A stretch of 64,000 bases of DNA from the NCBI RefSeq assembly GCF_025165795.1, contig NZ_JAJAGO010000012.1, positions 62,001 to 126,000 on the forward strand, in the 5' to 3' direction. The stretch is from Streptomyces gossypii (lineage in GTDB: Bacteria; Actinomycetota; Actinomycetes; Streptomycetales; Streptomycetaceae). Under the pieces are notes generated by a model. The model had not been told where the DNA came from. It saw only the letters and a list, made by a program, of their open reading frames with translations, and made no database searches. A program made the position numbers and the translations under genes. Shown one piece after another: positions 15,798 through 24,500 of this stretch (its first letter is position 1; every line of letters begins with the position of its first letter).

Positions 15798-15801
15798 GAC
15801 C

Positions 15802-15841
15802 GGCCCCGGGCGCTCCTCTTGGCCGTGGTGAGCCCGGGGCC
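15802..15841. terminator. hairpin after the small-gene chain
   Basis: A perfect 10-bp inverted repeat GGCCCCGGGC / GCCCGGGGCC with a 20-base loop, starting five bases after the stop of the upstream gene. A plausible terminator, doubled by the stronger hairpin next to it. Confidence 0.55.
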
Positions 15842-15847
15842 AACCCC

Positions 15848-15888
15848 CGCCCACGCTGCGCACACTCCAGGGCGGCGCAGCGTGGGCG
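15848..15888. terminator. 14-bp hairpin terminator before the Nudix gene
   Basis: CGCCCACGCTGCGC at 15848-15861 is the exact reverse complement of 15875-15888, with a 13-base loop. It lies between the small-gene chain and the Nudix gene, 37 bases before the latter's ATG, so it separates the two units or attenuates the second. Confidence 0.6.
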
Positions 15889-15924
15889 GACCACCACCAA
15901 CACCCCGACACGAAAGGCCACCCC

Positions 15925-16443
15925 ATGGCTCACTCGGATATCGACCTGGCCAACCCGCCCCGGCGCCGCATCGGCGCCCTCGGCGTGATCCGCGACCCTG
16001 ACGGACGCGTGCTCCTGGTCGAGCGCGCCTACAAGCCGGGCTTCAACCTGCCCGGCGGCGGTGCGCACGCGGGCGAGACGATCGCCGCAGCCGTGAACCG
16101 TGAAGTCCGCGAAGAAACCGGCCTCAACATCGAGTTCACGCACGTCCTCGCGATCGACCACATGCCAGCCGAGGAAGACGGCACCTCCGCCGAGGGCTTC
16201 AACTTCGTCTGCGAGGGCGGCACCCTGACCGCCGAGGAAGCCGCCGCCGTCGCCATCCCGGCCGGCGCCGCACACGAACTGCGCTTCTGCGCATGGGCCA
16301 CCGTCGAGCAGCTGCCCGCGTACCTGGAGCCGTACCAGCAGCGCCACTTGCTTGCCGCCCTCGACGCCATCGAACGGGGCAACGAACTCCCGCTGCTGAT
16401 GAGGGGCATGCCCGCCGGACACGACCCGGCCCTGACCCCCTGA
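15925..16443 (+). CDS. Nudix hydrolase
   Basis: A 172-residue protein with a complete Nudix box: G45-x5-E51-x7-R59-E60-V61-x-E63-E64-x-G66-L67, the magnesium-binding catalytic loop that hydrolyses nucleoside diphosphates linked to another moiety. It is preceded by the usual strand VLLVERAYKPGFNLPGG. Spacing and length fit a single-domain enzyme; the substrate cannot be told. It sits between terminators and is probably monocistronic. It may belong to the accessory stretch downstream of the STAND ATPase, since neighbours on both sides are non-core genes. Confidence 0.92.
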   Translation: MAHSDIDLANPPRRRIGALGVIRDPDGRVLLVERAYKPGFNLPGGGAHAGETIAAAVNREVREETGLNIEFTHVLAIDHMPAEEDGTSAEGFNFVCEGGTLTAEEAAAVAIPAGAAHELRFCAWATVEQLPAYLEPYQQRHLLAALDAIERGNELPLLMRGMPAGHDPALTP

Positions 16444-16447
16444 GACC

Positions 16448-16484
16448 GGTTCCGGCCGTCCGCTCCCCCCGGACGGCCGGAACC
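16448..16484. terminator. 15-bp hairpin terminator after the Nudix gene
   Basis: A perfect 15-bp stem (16448-16462 with 16470-16484) and a seven-base C-rich loop, starting four bases after the Nudix stop. It lies between converging genes and may serve both directions. Confidence 0.75.
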
Positions 16485-16524
16485 ACCCCGCCCCAGCGGC
16501 GCGCCCCTCAGCAAAGGCACCCGA

Positions 16525-16962
16525 TCACGCGGAACGGGCGAGCTGTTCGCGCACCCATCCAGGTGCGGGGTTGACGTGCGGTCGGCCCGCCACGACGACA
16601 GTCGGCACGGTCTCATCACCCTCGTTGGCCGCCCTGACCGCTGCCGCTCCGTCCGGGTCGCGCCAGATGTCGACCCAGTGCAACCGGTGGGCGCTACGGC
16701 CCAAGCGGAAACGCAGTCGCAGACAGTACGGGCAGCCCGGCCGCCAGAAGACGATCGGCCGACCGTCGGCCTCGCTGCGGCGTTGTGCCTCCAGCGCACC
16801 GATTGACCTCGGGAAGATCAGAGGCGAGTTGACGCCCGCGAGCAGCACGAACGCCAGCAGGAGTGCTGCGGCTGTACCAGGGCTCCCCTGGGAGACCTGC
16901 GCAGCCGCGACGACCGTGCCGCAGAGCACCAGCACCATCGGCCAAATCCACGCGCGCCTCAT
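16525..16962 (-). CDS. membrane-anchored glutaredoxin/mycoredoxin-like protein
   Basis: A 145-residue protein with two hydrophobic helices (about residues 5-22 and 31-50) followed by a thioredoxin-fold domain. VFWRPGCPYC carries the glutaredoxin active site C77-P-Y-C80, and TVPTVVV holds the cis-Pro of the fold. Actinobacteria use such proteins with mycothiol instead of glutathione to reduce mixed disulfides, so a membrane-bound mycoredoxin is the likely role (inference from family and organism). The domain faces either side of the membrane; basic residues after helix 2 (PRSIGALEAQRRSE) suggest the cytoplasm. It is 12 bases upstream-separated from the MmyB-like regulator gene end. Confidence 0.85.
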   Translation of the reverse strand: MRRAWIWPMVLVLCGTVVAAAQVSQGSPGTAAALLLAFVLLAGVNSPLIFPRSIGALEAQRRSEADGRPIVFWRPGCPYCLRLRFRLGRSAHRLHWVDIWRDPDGAAAVRAANEGDETVPTVVVAGRPHVNPAPGWVREQLARSA

Positions 16963-16973
16963 GGTGACGCAGC

Positions 16974-17882
16974 CTACCGAGGAGTCGAAGGACTCCTCGA
17001 ATCAGACCGCTCACCTGGGCGTTCGGCGGACTGGCCCGGGACCTGCGGCCTCGGTGGGAGAAGGCGGGCGAGCGCGGCGGCGCTCGGGCTTCCCGGTTCC
17101 GGGGTATAGATCACGACCCGCAGGTCGGTGCCGGGCAGGAGCAGGGTTTGGCAGTCCAGGTCGAGCTCGCCCAGCTCGGGGTGGCGCAGGTGCTTGCGCA
17201 GCGTCGGGATGGGCCGTACCTCGTGGTTGCGCCAGCCGGTAGCGAAGTCCGGGCTGTGTGCGGCGAACTCGTTGACCAGCTCGCCCAGTACGCGTTCGGC
17301 CGGGTAGCGGGCGCTGGCTGCGCGGAGCTGGGCGGCGGACTGCCGGGCGAACTCGCCCTCCGCTCCGGCCGGTGCCGAGCAGAGGGTGCCGCCCAGCCGG
17401 ATGGACAGCCGCACGGTGTTGCGCTCCTCGGCGGACAGCTGCCCGAAGTCGGTGATCAGCGCGGCTGCCGCGTCGTTCCAGGCCAGGATGTCCTGTCGCT
17501 CGTCCGCCAGATAGGCGGGGATCGGCCCGAGCCGGTCCAGCAGCAGGCGGGCGTCGGCGGGCACCGGCGCCCGTTCGGCGTCTGTGCCGGGCGGGGCCTG
17601 TCCGGCCAGCCGCGCCAGGTGTTCGCGCTCTGCGGCGGTGAGCCGCAGCGCCGTGCCCAGCGTGGCCAGTACCTGCGGGGACGGGTGCGGTGCGCGGGCC
17701 TGTTCCAGCCGTTCGTAGTAGCTGGTTGATACCCCGGCCAGTGCGGCGACCTCTTCGCGGCGCAGTCCGGGGGTGCGCCGGGCGCGTCTGCCTGGTGGGT
17801 GGACGGCCGTGGCCGGCATCTGGTCCGGGTGCAGTGCTTCGCGTCGGCGGCGCAGGAAGTCGGCCAGTTCGCCTCTGTTCAC
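16974..17882 (-). CDS. helix-turn-helix regulator with MmyB-like ligand-binding domain
   Basis: A 302-residue protein. Residues about 5-75 hold an XRE-type HTH with the hallmark RRTPGLRREEVAALAGVSTSYYERLEQ of this group. Residues about 100-280 match the MmyB-like PAS-type ligand domain (LLDRLGPIPAYLADERQDILAWNDAAAALI, then WRNHEVRP and HPELGELDLDCQTLLLPGTDLRVVIYTPEPGS). These regulators sit divergently to small oxidoreductase operons and repress or activate them. Here the SnoaL-like/NmrA-like operon starts 131 bases away on the other strand, and is the probable target. Confidence 0.92.
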   Translation of the reverse strand: MNRGELADFLRRRREALHPDQMPATAVHPPGRRARRTPGLRREEVAALAGVSTSYYERLEQARAPHPSPQVLATLGTALRLTAAEREHLARLAGQAPPGTDAERAPVPADARLLLDRLGPIPAYLADERQDILAWNDAAAALITDFGQLSAEERNTVRLSIRLGGTLCSAPAGAEGEFARQSAAQLRAASARYPAERVLGELVNEFAAHSPDFATGWRNHEVRPIPTLRKHLRHPELGELDLDCQTLLLPGTDLRVVIYTPEPGSPSAAALARLLPPRPQVPGQSAERPGERSDSRSPSTPR

Positions 17883-18012
17883 CTGGTCAGGTTGGCACAG
17901 TGGCGCACGGCTTTGCCACGGACTGGTGGTCCGGGGCTCACCTGTCTGTTCCTCGGCTTCGGGCCTGCGTCCAGTCTGGGCCGGTCACACTCTGCTGAAC
18001 ACTGGAGGTACC

Positions 18013-18456
18013 GTGCCGAGCACTCCCGAGGAGACGTTCCGCCGGCTGCTGGATCTGCTGCTGGCCAAGGACATGGACGCCGTCGCCGACTTGTGGGCGG
18101 AGCACGGCACCGCCGAGTTCCCGTTCGCCACGGAGGATTCGCCGCGGCGGCTGGCCGGGCGGGAGGCGGTCCGTGGCTACCTGGCCGGCTACCCGGAACT
18201 GATGGACGTGCGAGCGATACCAGCGGTCACCGTGCGGCACACAGAGGAGCCGGACACCCTCGTGGTGGAGTTCACCGCGCACGGCCGCACGGTCCGCACC
18301 GGTGAGCCGTACCAGCTGGACTACATCACGGTGGTCACCGTCCGGGACGGTCTGATCGTCCACTACCGGGACTACTGGAATCCGCTGGCGGCAGCTTCGG
18401 CGGCAGGGACGCTGCCCGAGCTGCTCGGCACGCTGCGTTCGGGGGCCATCCGATGA
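18013..18456 (+). CDS. SnoaL-like/NTF2-fold protein
   Basis: A 147-residue protein from a GTG at 18013 with GGAGGT eight bases upstream. The sequence TPEETFRRLLDLLLAKDMDAVADLWAEHGTAEFPFA, then LAGREAVRGYLAGYPEL and VTVRDGLIVHYRDYWNPLA, follows the alpha+beta cone of the NTF2-like fold, in which the last strand carries the D-G-x-I-x-x-x-x-D-Y-W signature. Such proteins act as small enzymes or binding cups for hydrophobic metabolites. It overlaps the NmrA-like oxidoreductase gene by ATGA (18453-18456), so they are co-translated and probably act on related small molecules. Confidence 0.9.
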   Translation: MPSTPEETFRRLLDLLLAKDMDAVADLWAEHGTAEFPFATEDSPRRLAGREAVRGYLAGYPELMDVRAIPAVTVRHTEEPDTLVVEFTAHGRTVRTGEPYQLDYITVVTVRDGLIVHYRDYWNPLAAASAAGTLPELLGTLRSGAIR

Positions 18457-19328
18457 CCGGCGTGCTGGTCCTCGGCGGCACCGGGAAGACCGGGAGCGCG
18501 CTGGCAGAACTGCTGCGCGGCGACGGTGTGCCGGTCCGGATCGCCAGCCGCAACCCGCCTGCCACTGTTCCTGACGCGGTCCGGTTCGACTGGGACGACC
18601 CGGCTACCCATCCGGCCGCGCTGCGCGGGATGGACAGGGTCTACCTCGTGCCTCCGACGGACACCGTGGATCCGATGCCGCTGGTCGGGCCGTTCCTGGC
18701 CGAGGCGGAACGGCTCGGCGTGCGCCGGGTGGTGCTGCTCGGCTCCGCCATCGTGCTGCCGAACGCTCCCAGCGCGCTGCGGCTGGCCGCGCGGGTGCGG
18801 GCCCGGCCCGGATGGGTCGTGCTGCGCGCGTCGGGGTTCATGCAGAACTTCCTTCGCCCGCACCCGCTGGGCGAGCAGATCCGGCGGCACGGCGAGATCC
18901 GCACCGCCGCCGGTGACGGACGACTGGGCTGGATCGACACGCGGGACATCGCGGCCACCGCCGCCGCCCTGCTGACCGACCCGGGCACCGGCCCCGGCAC
19001 CGGCCCCGGCACCGAGCCCGGCGACCAGCGCGACTACCTGCTCACCGGACCGAAGGCATTGAGCTACCAGGACGCGGCGGCGCTCATCACCGCCCGCACC
19101 GGACGGTCGGTCCGGGTGGTCCACATCGGGGCCGACGAGCAGGCGGCCAACCACCGGGCCGCAGGCATGCCCGCCGAGTTCGCCGCCGCCCTCGCCGCCG
19201 TGGAAGACGGCATCAGGGCTGGCCGGGAAGACCAGGTCAGCACCGCGGTGCTGGACCTGACCGGCCGCCCGCCCCGCCCCTTCGCCGAGTTCGTCCGGGA
19301 CCACGCAGCCCGCTGGGGCGGACGTTGA
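18453..19328 (+). CDS. NAD(P)-binding oxidoreductase (NmrA-like, atypical SDR)
   Basis: A 291-residue protein opening with the dinucleotide motif VLVLGGTGKTGSALAELL (G-G-T-G-x-x-G) and followed by the short Arg-containing loop RIASRNPP that usually selects NADP. The missing Y-x-x-x-K catalytic pair and the later WIDTRDIAATAAALL and YLLTGPKALSYQDAAALI mark the NmrA/atypical-SDR group. A 12-base tandem repeat (near 18983-19015) inserts PGTGPGTGPGTEPG in a loop. It is the second gene of the divergent operon controlled by the MmyB-like regulator; the substrate is unknown. Confidence 0.9.
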   Translation: MTGVLVLGGTGKTGSALAELLRGDGVPVRIASRNPPATVPDAVRFDWDDPATHPAALRGMDRVYLVPPTDTVDPMPLVGPFLAEAERLGVRRVVLLGSAIVLPNAPSALRLAARVRARPGWVVLRASGFMQNFLRPHPLGEQIRRHGEIRTAAGDGRLGWIDTRDIAATAAALLTDPGTGPGTGPGTEPGDQRDYLLTGPKALSYQDAAALITARTGRSVRVVHIGADEQAANHRAAGMPAEFAAALAAVEDGIRAGREDQVSTAVLDLTGRPPRPFAEFVRDHAARWGGR

Positions 19329-19394
19329 GTTGCACGAGTGCTGGGCTTTTCGCGTGTCCGAAGAGGGCGAACCGGGCCTCCAACCGGGCTTCGT

Positions 19395-19416
19395 AGCGGC
19401 CTTGGACGGGGCCGCT
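19395..19416. terminator. short hairpin between converging genes
   Basis: AGCGGCC / GGCCGCT with an eight-base loop, 67 bases after the NmrA-like gene and 11 bases from the end of the converging imine-reductase-like gene. A possible bidirectional terminator; the stem is short. Confidence 0.4.
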
Positions 19417-19426
19417 CACCTGGTCG

Positions 19427-20359
19427 TCAGCTGGCCGCCGTGCGGAAGTGGTCGATGATGCGGGCGTAGCTGTCCAGGCCGTGCCCCTTGGCGAGGGCGT
19501 CCGCGATGAGGTCCCGGGTGTACTCGGGCAGCCGGGTGTCGACGCCGCGGGCCCGGCTCTCGTGCACCAGGTGTTCGACCGGGGCGAGTTGGGTGGCGAG
19601 GCTGGCGTCCGTCGCCACGAACTCGCCCGCGTCGATCTGCTGGGCGTACAGGCCCATGAACGAGCTCACCCCGGTCAGCCAGTCGGTGGCCAGCGGCAGG
19701 AACTCGGTCGCGGTGGTGCCCTCGGTCTCCACCAGGGCCAGGGCGTGCAGGAAGCTGTTGAAGGTCCCCCACATGAGGCCGAGCAGCGCCACGTCGTACA
19801 GCGACGCGGTGCCCGTGTCCTCGCCCAGGTGGGTGGGGCGGCCGCCGAGCAGCCGCAGCACGGGCTCGTGGGTACGGAAGAGCTTCTCGTCCCCACCGTA
19901 GAAGATCACCGTCTCCGGGGCGCCGATGCCCGGCGGGGTCATCATGATCGCGCCGTCCAGGTAGCCCGCGCCGTGCCCGGCCGCCCACTCCGCCATGACG
20001 CGGGCCTCCTCGGAGGAGCCGGTGGTGAGGTTGACCAGGACGCGGCCCGCGAGGGCGTCGGCCACCGGGTCGAGCAGGTCCCGTACGGCCGTGTAGTCCC
20101 GTATGCAGACGATCACCAGCGGGCTGGCCGTGACCGCCGCCCGGATCCCGTCGGCCTCGGCGGCGCCCCGGACGGTGAGTGGCTCCGCCTTGCCCGGGGT
20201 GCGGTTCCACACCGTCGTACGGCGGCCGCCCGTCAGCATGGCGTCTGCCAGGGCCGCGCCCATCAGACCGAGGCCCAGGACGGTCACCTCCGTCTCCGTG
20301 CCCGCACCGCCGGTGCCGTTCGTGCCATGGGTGCCATGGGTGTGCTCTGCGCTGTTCAT
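19427..20359 (-). CDS. imine-reductase-like NAD(P)-dependent oxidoreductase (6-phosphogluconate-dehydrogenase fold)
   Basis: A 310-residue protein. A Gly/Thr-rich leader (HTHGTHGTNGTGG) precedes the Rossmann motif VTVLGLGLMGAALADAML at about residues 26-43 with NRTPGKAE after it, the NADP-type pattern. The C-terminal helical domain (SLYDVALLGLMWGTFNSFLHALALVETEG) matches the imine-reductase C-terminal domain family. It would reduce a cyclic imine or a similar C=N or C=C substrate. The gene runs divergently from a GlxA-type AraC regulator 138 bases away, which may control it. Confidence 0.88.
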   Translation of the reverse strand: MNSAEHTHGTHGTNGTGGAGTETEVTVLGLGLMGAALADAMLTGGRRTTVWNRTPGKAEPLTVRGAAEADGIRAAVTASPLVIVCIRDYTAVRDLLDPVADALAGRVLVNLTTGSSEEARVMAEWAAGHGAGYLDGAIMMTPPGIGAPETVIFYGGDEKLFRTHEPVLRLLGGRPTHLGEDTGTASLYDVALLGLMWGTFNSFLHALALVETEGTTATEFLPLATDWLTGVSSFMGLYAQQIDAGEFVATDASLATQLAPVEHLVHESRARGVDTRLPEYTRDLIADALAKGHGLDSYARIIDHFRTAAS

Positions 20360-20497
20360 CGGTGCGCTCTCCTCCGTGCCATGCGGTGTTTCCGCTGGTC
20401 AGGACCCACTTTCACACCGGAGCACCCGCTCCCGACACTGGCAGCAGCGACAGCGTCCACCAAATTCCTGCCACCCCCATGACTTACGCTCAGCTGC

Positions 20498-21568
20498 ATG
20501 AGCGCTGGTTCCGTGGCCCTGGCCGTCGTCAACGACTCGGCTCTCCCGCACTGGGATGTCTTCGAACTCGGCATCGCCTGCGCGGTGTTCGGGCTCGATC
20601 ACTCCGATCTGGCCGACCCCTGGTACGAGTTGCGGCTGTGCGGGCTTAACCCCGGCGCCCCTCACGCGGCTCCCGGATTCGTGCTGAACGCCGAGTACGG
20701 TCTCAACGAACTGGCCCGCGCCGACACCGTGATGGTCCCGGCGGTGCCGGAGGAGTGCGTCGACGGCAGCCGGGAGCTGCCAGAGGAGCTGCTGCGCGCG
20801 CTGCGCCGGGCCGCCGACGCGGGCTGCCGCATGGTCTCGCTGTGCAACGGCTCCTTCGCGCTGGCCGCCGCCGGAATCCTGGACGGCCGCCGCGCCACCG
20901 CGCACTGGGCGCACACCGAGACCCTGGCCCGCCGTTTCCCGAAGGTGGAGGTGGACGACACGGTGCTCTACATCGACGACGGTGACGTGCTCACCAGCGC
21001 GGGCCTCAGCGGCGGGCTGGACCTGTGCCTGCATCTGGTGCGCCGCGACCTGGGCGCGCGGGTCGCCAACCAGCTGGCCCGGCTGCTGGTGGTGCCCGCG
21101 CACCGGCCGGGCGGGCAGGCGCAGTTCGTGGAACGGGCCGTCGTCCCCGCCGACGACGACAGCCTGGCTCCGGTGCTGCACTGGGCGTCCTCCCAGCTGG
21201 ACCGGCCGCTGACCGTCGACGAGCTGGCCACGCGGGCCGGGCTGAGCGTACGCACCTTCCACCGCAGGCTGCGGGCCGCCACCGGCATCACGCCCATGCA
21301 GTGGCTGCTCGGACAACGCCTGTCCCGTGCGCAGGAGTTGCTGGAGTCGGGGGACCTGCCGATCGAGAAGGTCAGCGAGCTCAGCGGCCTCGGCACGGCG
21401 AACAACCTGCGCCGCCACTTCGCCCGCCACCTGGGGGTCTCCCCGACCGACTACCGCCGCGCCTTCCCCGCCGGCGGAGGCGGCGGGGAAGGCGGCGCGA
21501 ACACCGGTCGGGCGGGGCGGACCAGCCCGGCGGCCCGCGGACTGCTCACGCCCCCGGGATCGTCGTGA
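20498..21568 (+). CDS. GlxA-family AraC transcriptional regulator (DJ-1/PfpI domain plus HTH)
   Basis: A 356-residue protein. Residues about 5-185 are a class I glutamine-amidotransferase-like (DJ-1/PfpI) domain, with MVSLCNGSFALAAAGILDGRRATAHWAHTETL containing the nucleophile-elbow Cys. Residues about 225-325 are an AraC double helix-turn-helix (LTVDELATRAGLSVRTFHRRLRAATGITPMQWLLGQRL, then SGLGTANNLRRHFARHLGVSPTDYRRAF). The tail is Gly/Ala-rich. Its 3' end overlaps the 3' end of mfd by 23 bases on the other strand. It is probably the regulator of the divergent oxidoreductase. Confidence 0.93.
   Translation: MSAGSVALAVVNDSALPHWDVFELGIACAVFGLDHSDLADPWYELRLCGLNPGAPHAAPGFVLNAEYGLNELARADTVMVPAVPEECVDGSRELPEELLRALRRAADAGCRMVSLCNGSFALAAAGILDGRRATAHWAHTETLARRFPKVEVDDTVLYIDDGDVLTSAGLSGGLDLCLHLVRRDLGARVANQLARLLVVPAHRPGGQAQFVERAVVPADDDSLAPVLHWASSQLDRPLTVDELATRAGLSVRTFHRRLRAATGITPMQWLLGQRLSRAQELLESGDLPIEKVSELSGLGTANNLRRHFARHLGVSPTDYRRAFPAGGGGGEGGANTGRAGRTSPAARGLLTPPGSS
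21461..21493. terminator. 13-bp hairpin downstream of mfd, inside the regulator gene
   Basis: GCCTTCCCCGCCG pairs exactly with CGGCGGGGAAGGC across a seven-base loop. It lies 53 bases past the mfd stop but within the coding end of the converging AraC-type gene, where it encodes a Gly-rich tail. It probably terminates mfd transcription. Confidence 0.5.
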
Positions 21569-24500
21569 GGAACTCGCCGACCCATGCCAGCAGGTCGCGG
21601 CCCACCACCGGCTTGCCGCCGATCGTCGACGGCTTCGGGCGCGGCACCAGCACCTGGCCCGCCGACCGACGGAGCACCGAGCGGGGATAGAGCCGTTGGA
21701 GGCGCAGCTCCTGCGACTCGCGCAGCTCGACCGGGCTGAAGCGGACGTTGTTGCCCTGGAGCGTGATGTCCGCGATGCCGCAGGAGCGTGCCAGCATCCG
21801 CAGGGCGGCGACCAGGAGCAGGTTCTCCACCGGCTCCGGCAGCGGCCCGTAGCGGTCGGTCAGCTCCTCGCGTACGGCGGCGATGTCCTGCTCGGAGTTG
21901 GCAGAGGCGATCGAGCGGTACGCCTGGAGGCGGAGCCGCTCGCCCGGCGCGTAGTCGTGCGGCACATGCGCGTCGACCGGCAGTTCGATCTTGACTTCGA
22001 GCGGGGGCTCCTCCGGTGCGCCGCCCTCCTCCAGCTCGGCGCGGTAGTCGGCGACCGCCTCGCCGACCATCCGTACGTACAGGTCGAAGCCGACGCCCGC
22101 GATGTGCCCGGACTGCTCGCCGCCGAGCAGGTTGCCCGCGCCCCGGATCTCCAGGTCCTTCATGGCGACATACATGCCGGCGCCCATCTCGGTGTGCTGG
22201 GCGATGGTGGCCAGCCGCTCGTGCGCGGTCTCGGTAAGCGGCTTCTCCGGCGGGTAGAGGAAGTAGGCGTAGCCGCGGTCGCGACCGCGGCCGACCCGGC
22301 CGCGCAGCTGGTGCAGCTGGGAGAGGCCGAAATTGTCGCCGCGCTCGACGATCAGGGTGTTGGCGTTGGAGATGTCGATGCCGTTCTCCACGATCGTGGT
22401 GGAGACCAGCACGTCGAAGCGCTTCTCCCAGAAGTCGACGACCACCTGCTCCAGCGCCGACTCCGACATCTGGCCGTGCGCCGTCGCGATCCGCGCCTCC
22501 GGCACGATCTGGCGCAGTCGCGCCGTCGCCCGGTCGATGGACTCGACGCGGTTGTGGATGTAGAAGACCTGGCCCTCCCGCAGCAGCTCGCGGCGGATCG
22601 CGGCACCGATCTGCCGCTCCTCGTAAGGGCCGACGAAGGTCAGCACCGGGTGCCGCTCCTCCGGCGGTGTGGTGATCGTGGACATCTCGCGGATGCCGGT
22701 GACCGCCATCTCCAAGGTCCGCGGGATGGGCGTCGCCGACATCGTCAGCACGTCGACGTTGGCGCGCAGCTTCTTCAGCTGCTCCTTGTGCTCGACACCG
22801 AAGCGCTGCTCCTCATCGACGACGACAAGGCCCAGCTCCTTGAACTTCGTGTCGGCGGAGAAGAGGCGGTGGGTGCCGATGACGACGTCGACCGAGCCGT
22901 CCCGCAGCCCCTCGATCACCGCCTTCGACTCGGTGTCCGACTGGAAGCGGGAGAGCGCCCGCACCCGGACGGGGAACTGGCCGTACCGCTCGGTGAAGGT
23001 GCCGAAGTGCTGCTGCACCAGCAGCGTGGTGGGTACCAGCACGGCGACCTGCTTGCCTTCCTGGACCGCCTTGAACGCGGCCCGCACCGCGATCTCCGTC
23101 TTGCCGTAGCCCACGTCGCCGCAGATCAGCCTGTCCATCGGGACGGACTTCTCCATGTCCTCCTTGACCTCGCTGATCGTGGTCAGCTGGTCGGGAGTCT
23201 CGGCGTACGGGAAGGCGTCCTCCAGCTCGCGCTGCCAGGGTGTGTCCGGCTCGAAGGCGTGCCCGGGGGCGGCCATCCGGGCCGAGTAGAGCTTGATCAG
23301 ATCGGCGGCGATCTCCTTGACGGCCCTCTTGGCGCGCGCCTTGGTCTTCGTCCAGTCCGCGCCGCCCAGGCGGTGCAGGGAGGGCTGCTCGCCGCCGACG
23401 TACTTGGTGATCTGCTCCAGCTGGTCGGTCGGCACGAACAGGCGGTCGCCGGGCTGGCCGCGCTTCGCCGGGGCGTACTCCACCAGCAGGTACTCGCGGG
23501 TGGCGCCCTGGACGGTGCGCTGCACCATCTCGACGTACCTGCCGACGCCGTGCTGCTCGTGCACGATGTAGTCGCCGGACTGGAGGGTGAGCGGGTCGAT
23601 CGTCTTGCGCCGCCGGGCCGGCATCCGGCCCAGCTCCTTGCTGGCGGACTTCTGCCCGGTCAGGTCGGTCTCCGTGAGCACGGCGAGCTTCAGCGCCGCG
23701 TCGATGAAGCCGTTGTCCAGCGAGCCGCGCGCCACCTGGACCACGGCGGGCACGATCTCGCCGAGGTCGGTGTCCAGCCGGGCGGCGATGCCCTCGCCGC
23801 CGAGCACCTCGACCGTACGGGCACCGGTGCCGTGGCCCTCGGTGACATAGACGCAGCGCCAGCCGTCGGACAGCCAGCCCTTCGTGTCGGCGAGGGCGCG
23901 GGCGGTGTCGCCCCGGTAGGACTCGGGGGCGCGCATGCCCAGCTGCAGCGCGTCCTCCTCTCCGTCCGCCGTCACGCCGGCGGCGAAGGGGCTGACCGAC
24001 CACCACAGCATGCCCCGCTCACGGGCGTGCTCCCGGACGTCGGCGATGCCCCAGAGCGAGGCGGCGCCGACATCGATCGGCGCCTTCCCGCCGCCCGCGC
24101 TCGCCGCCCACGACGCCTCCAGGAACTCCTGGCTGGTGGCGACCAGGTCGGCGGCGCGGGTCCGCACCCGCTCCGGGTCGCAGAGCACCGCCATCGACCG
24201 GGCCGGGAGCACGTCGAGCAGCAGCTCCATGTCGTCCACCAGGACGGGGGCCAGCGACTCCATGCCCTCGACGGCGATGCCCTCGGCGATCTTGCCCAGC
24301 AGCTCGCCCAGCTCGGGGTGTGCCTCGGCGAGCGCGGCGGCCCGCGCCCGCACACTCTCCGTCAGCAGCAGCTCGCGGCACGGCGGCGCCCACAGGCCGT
24401 GCTCGGCGATCTCCAGGGACCGCTGGTCGGCCACCTTGAAGTAGCGGATCTCCTCGACCTCGTCGCCCCAGAACTCCACCCGCAGGGGATGCTCCTCGGT

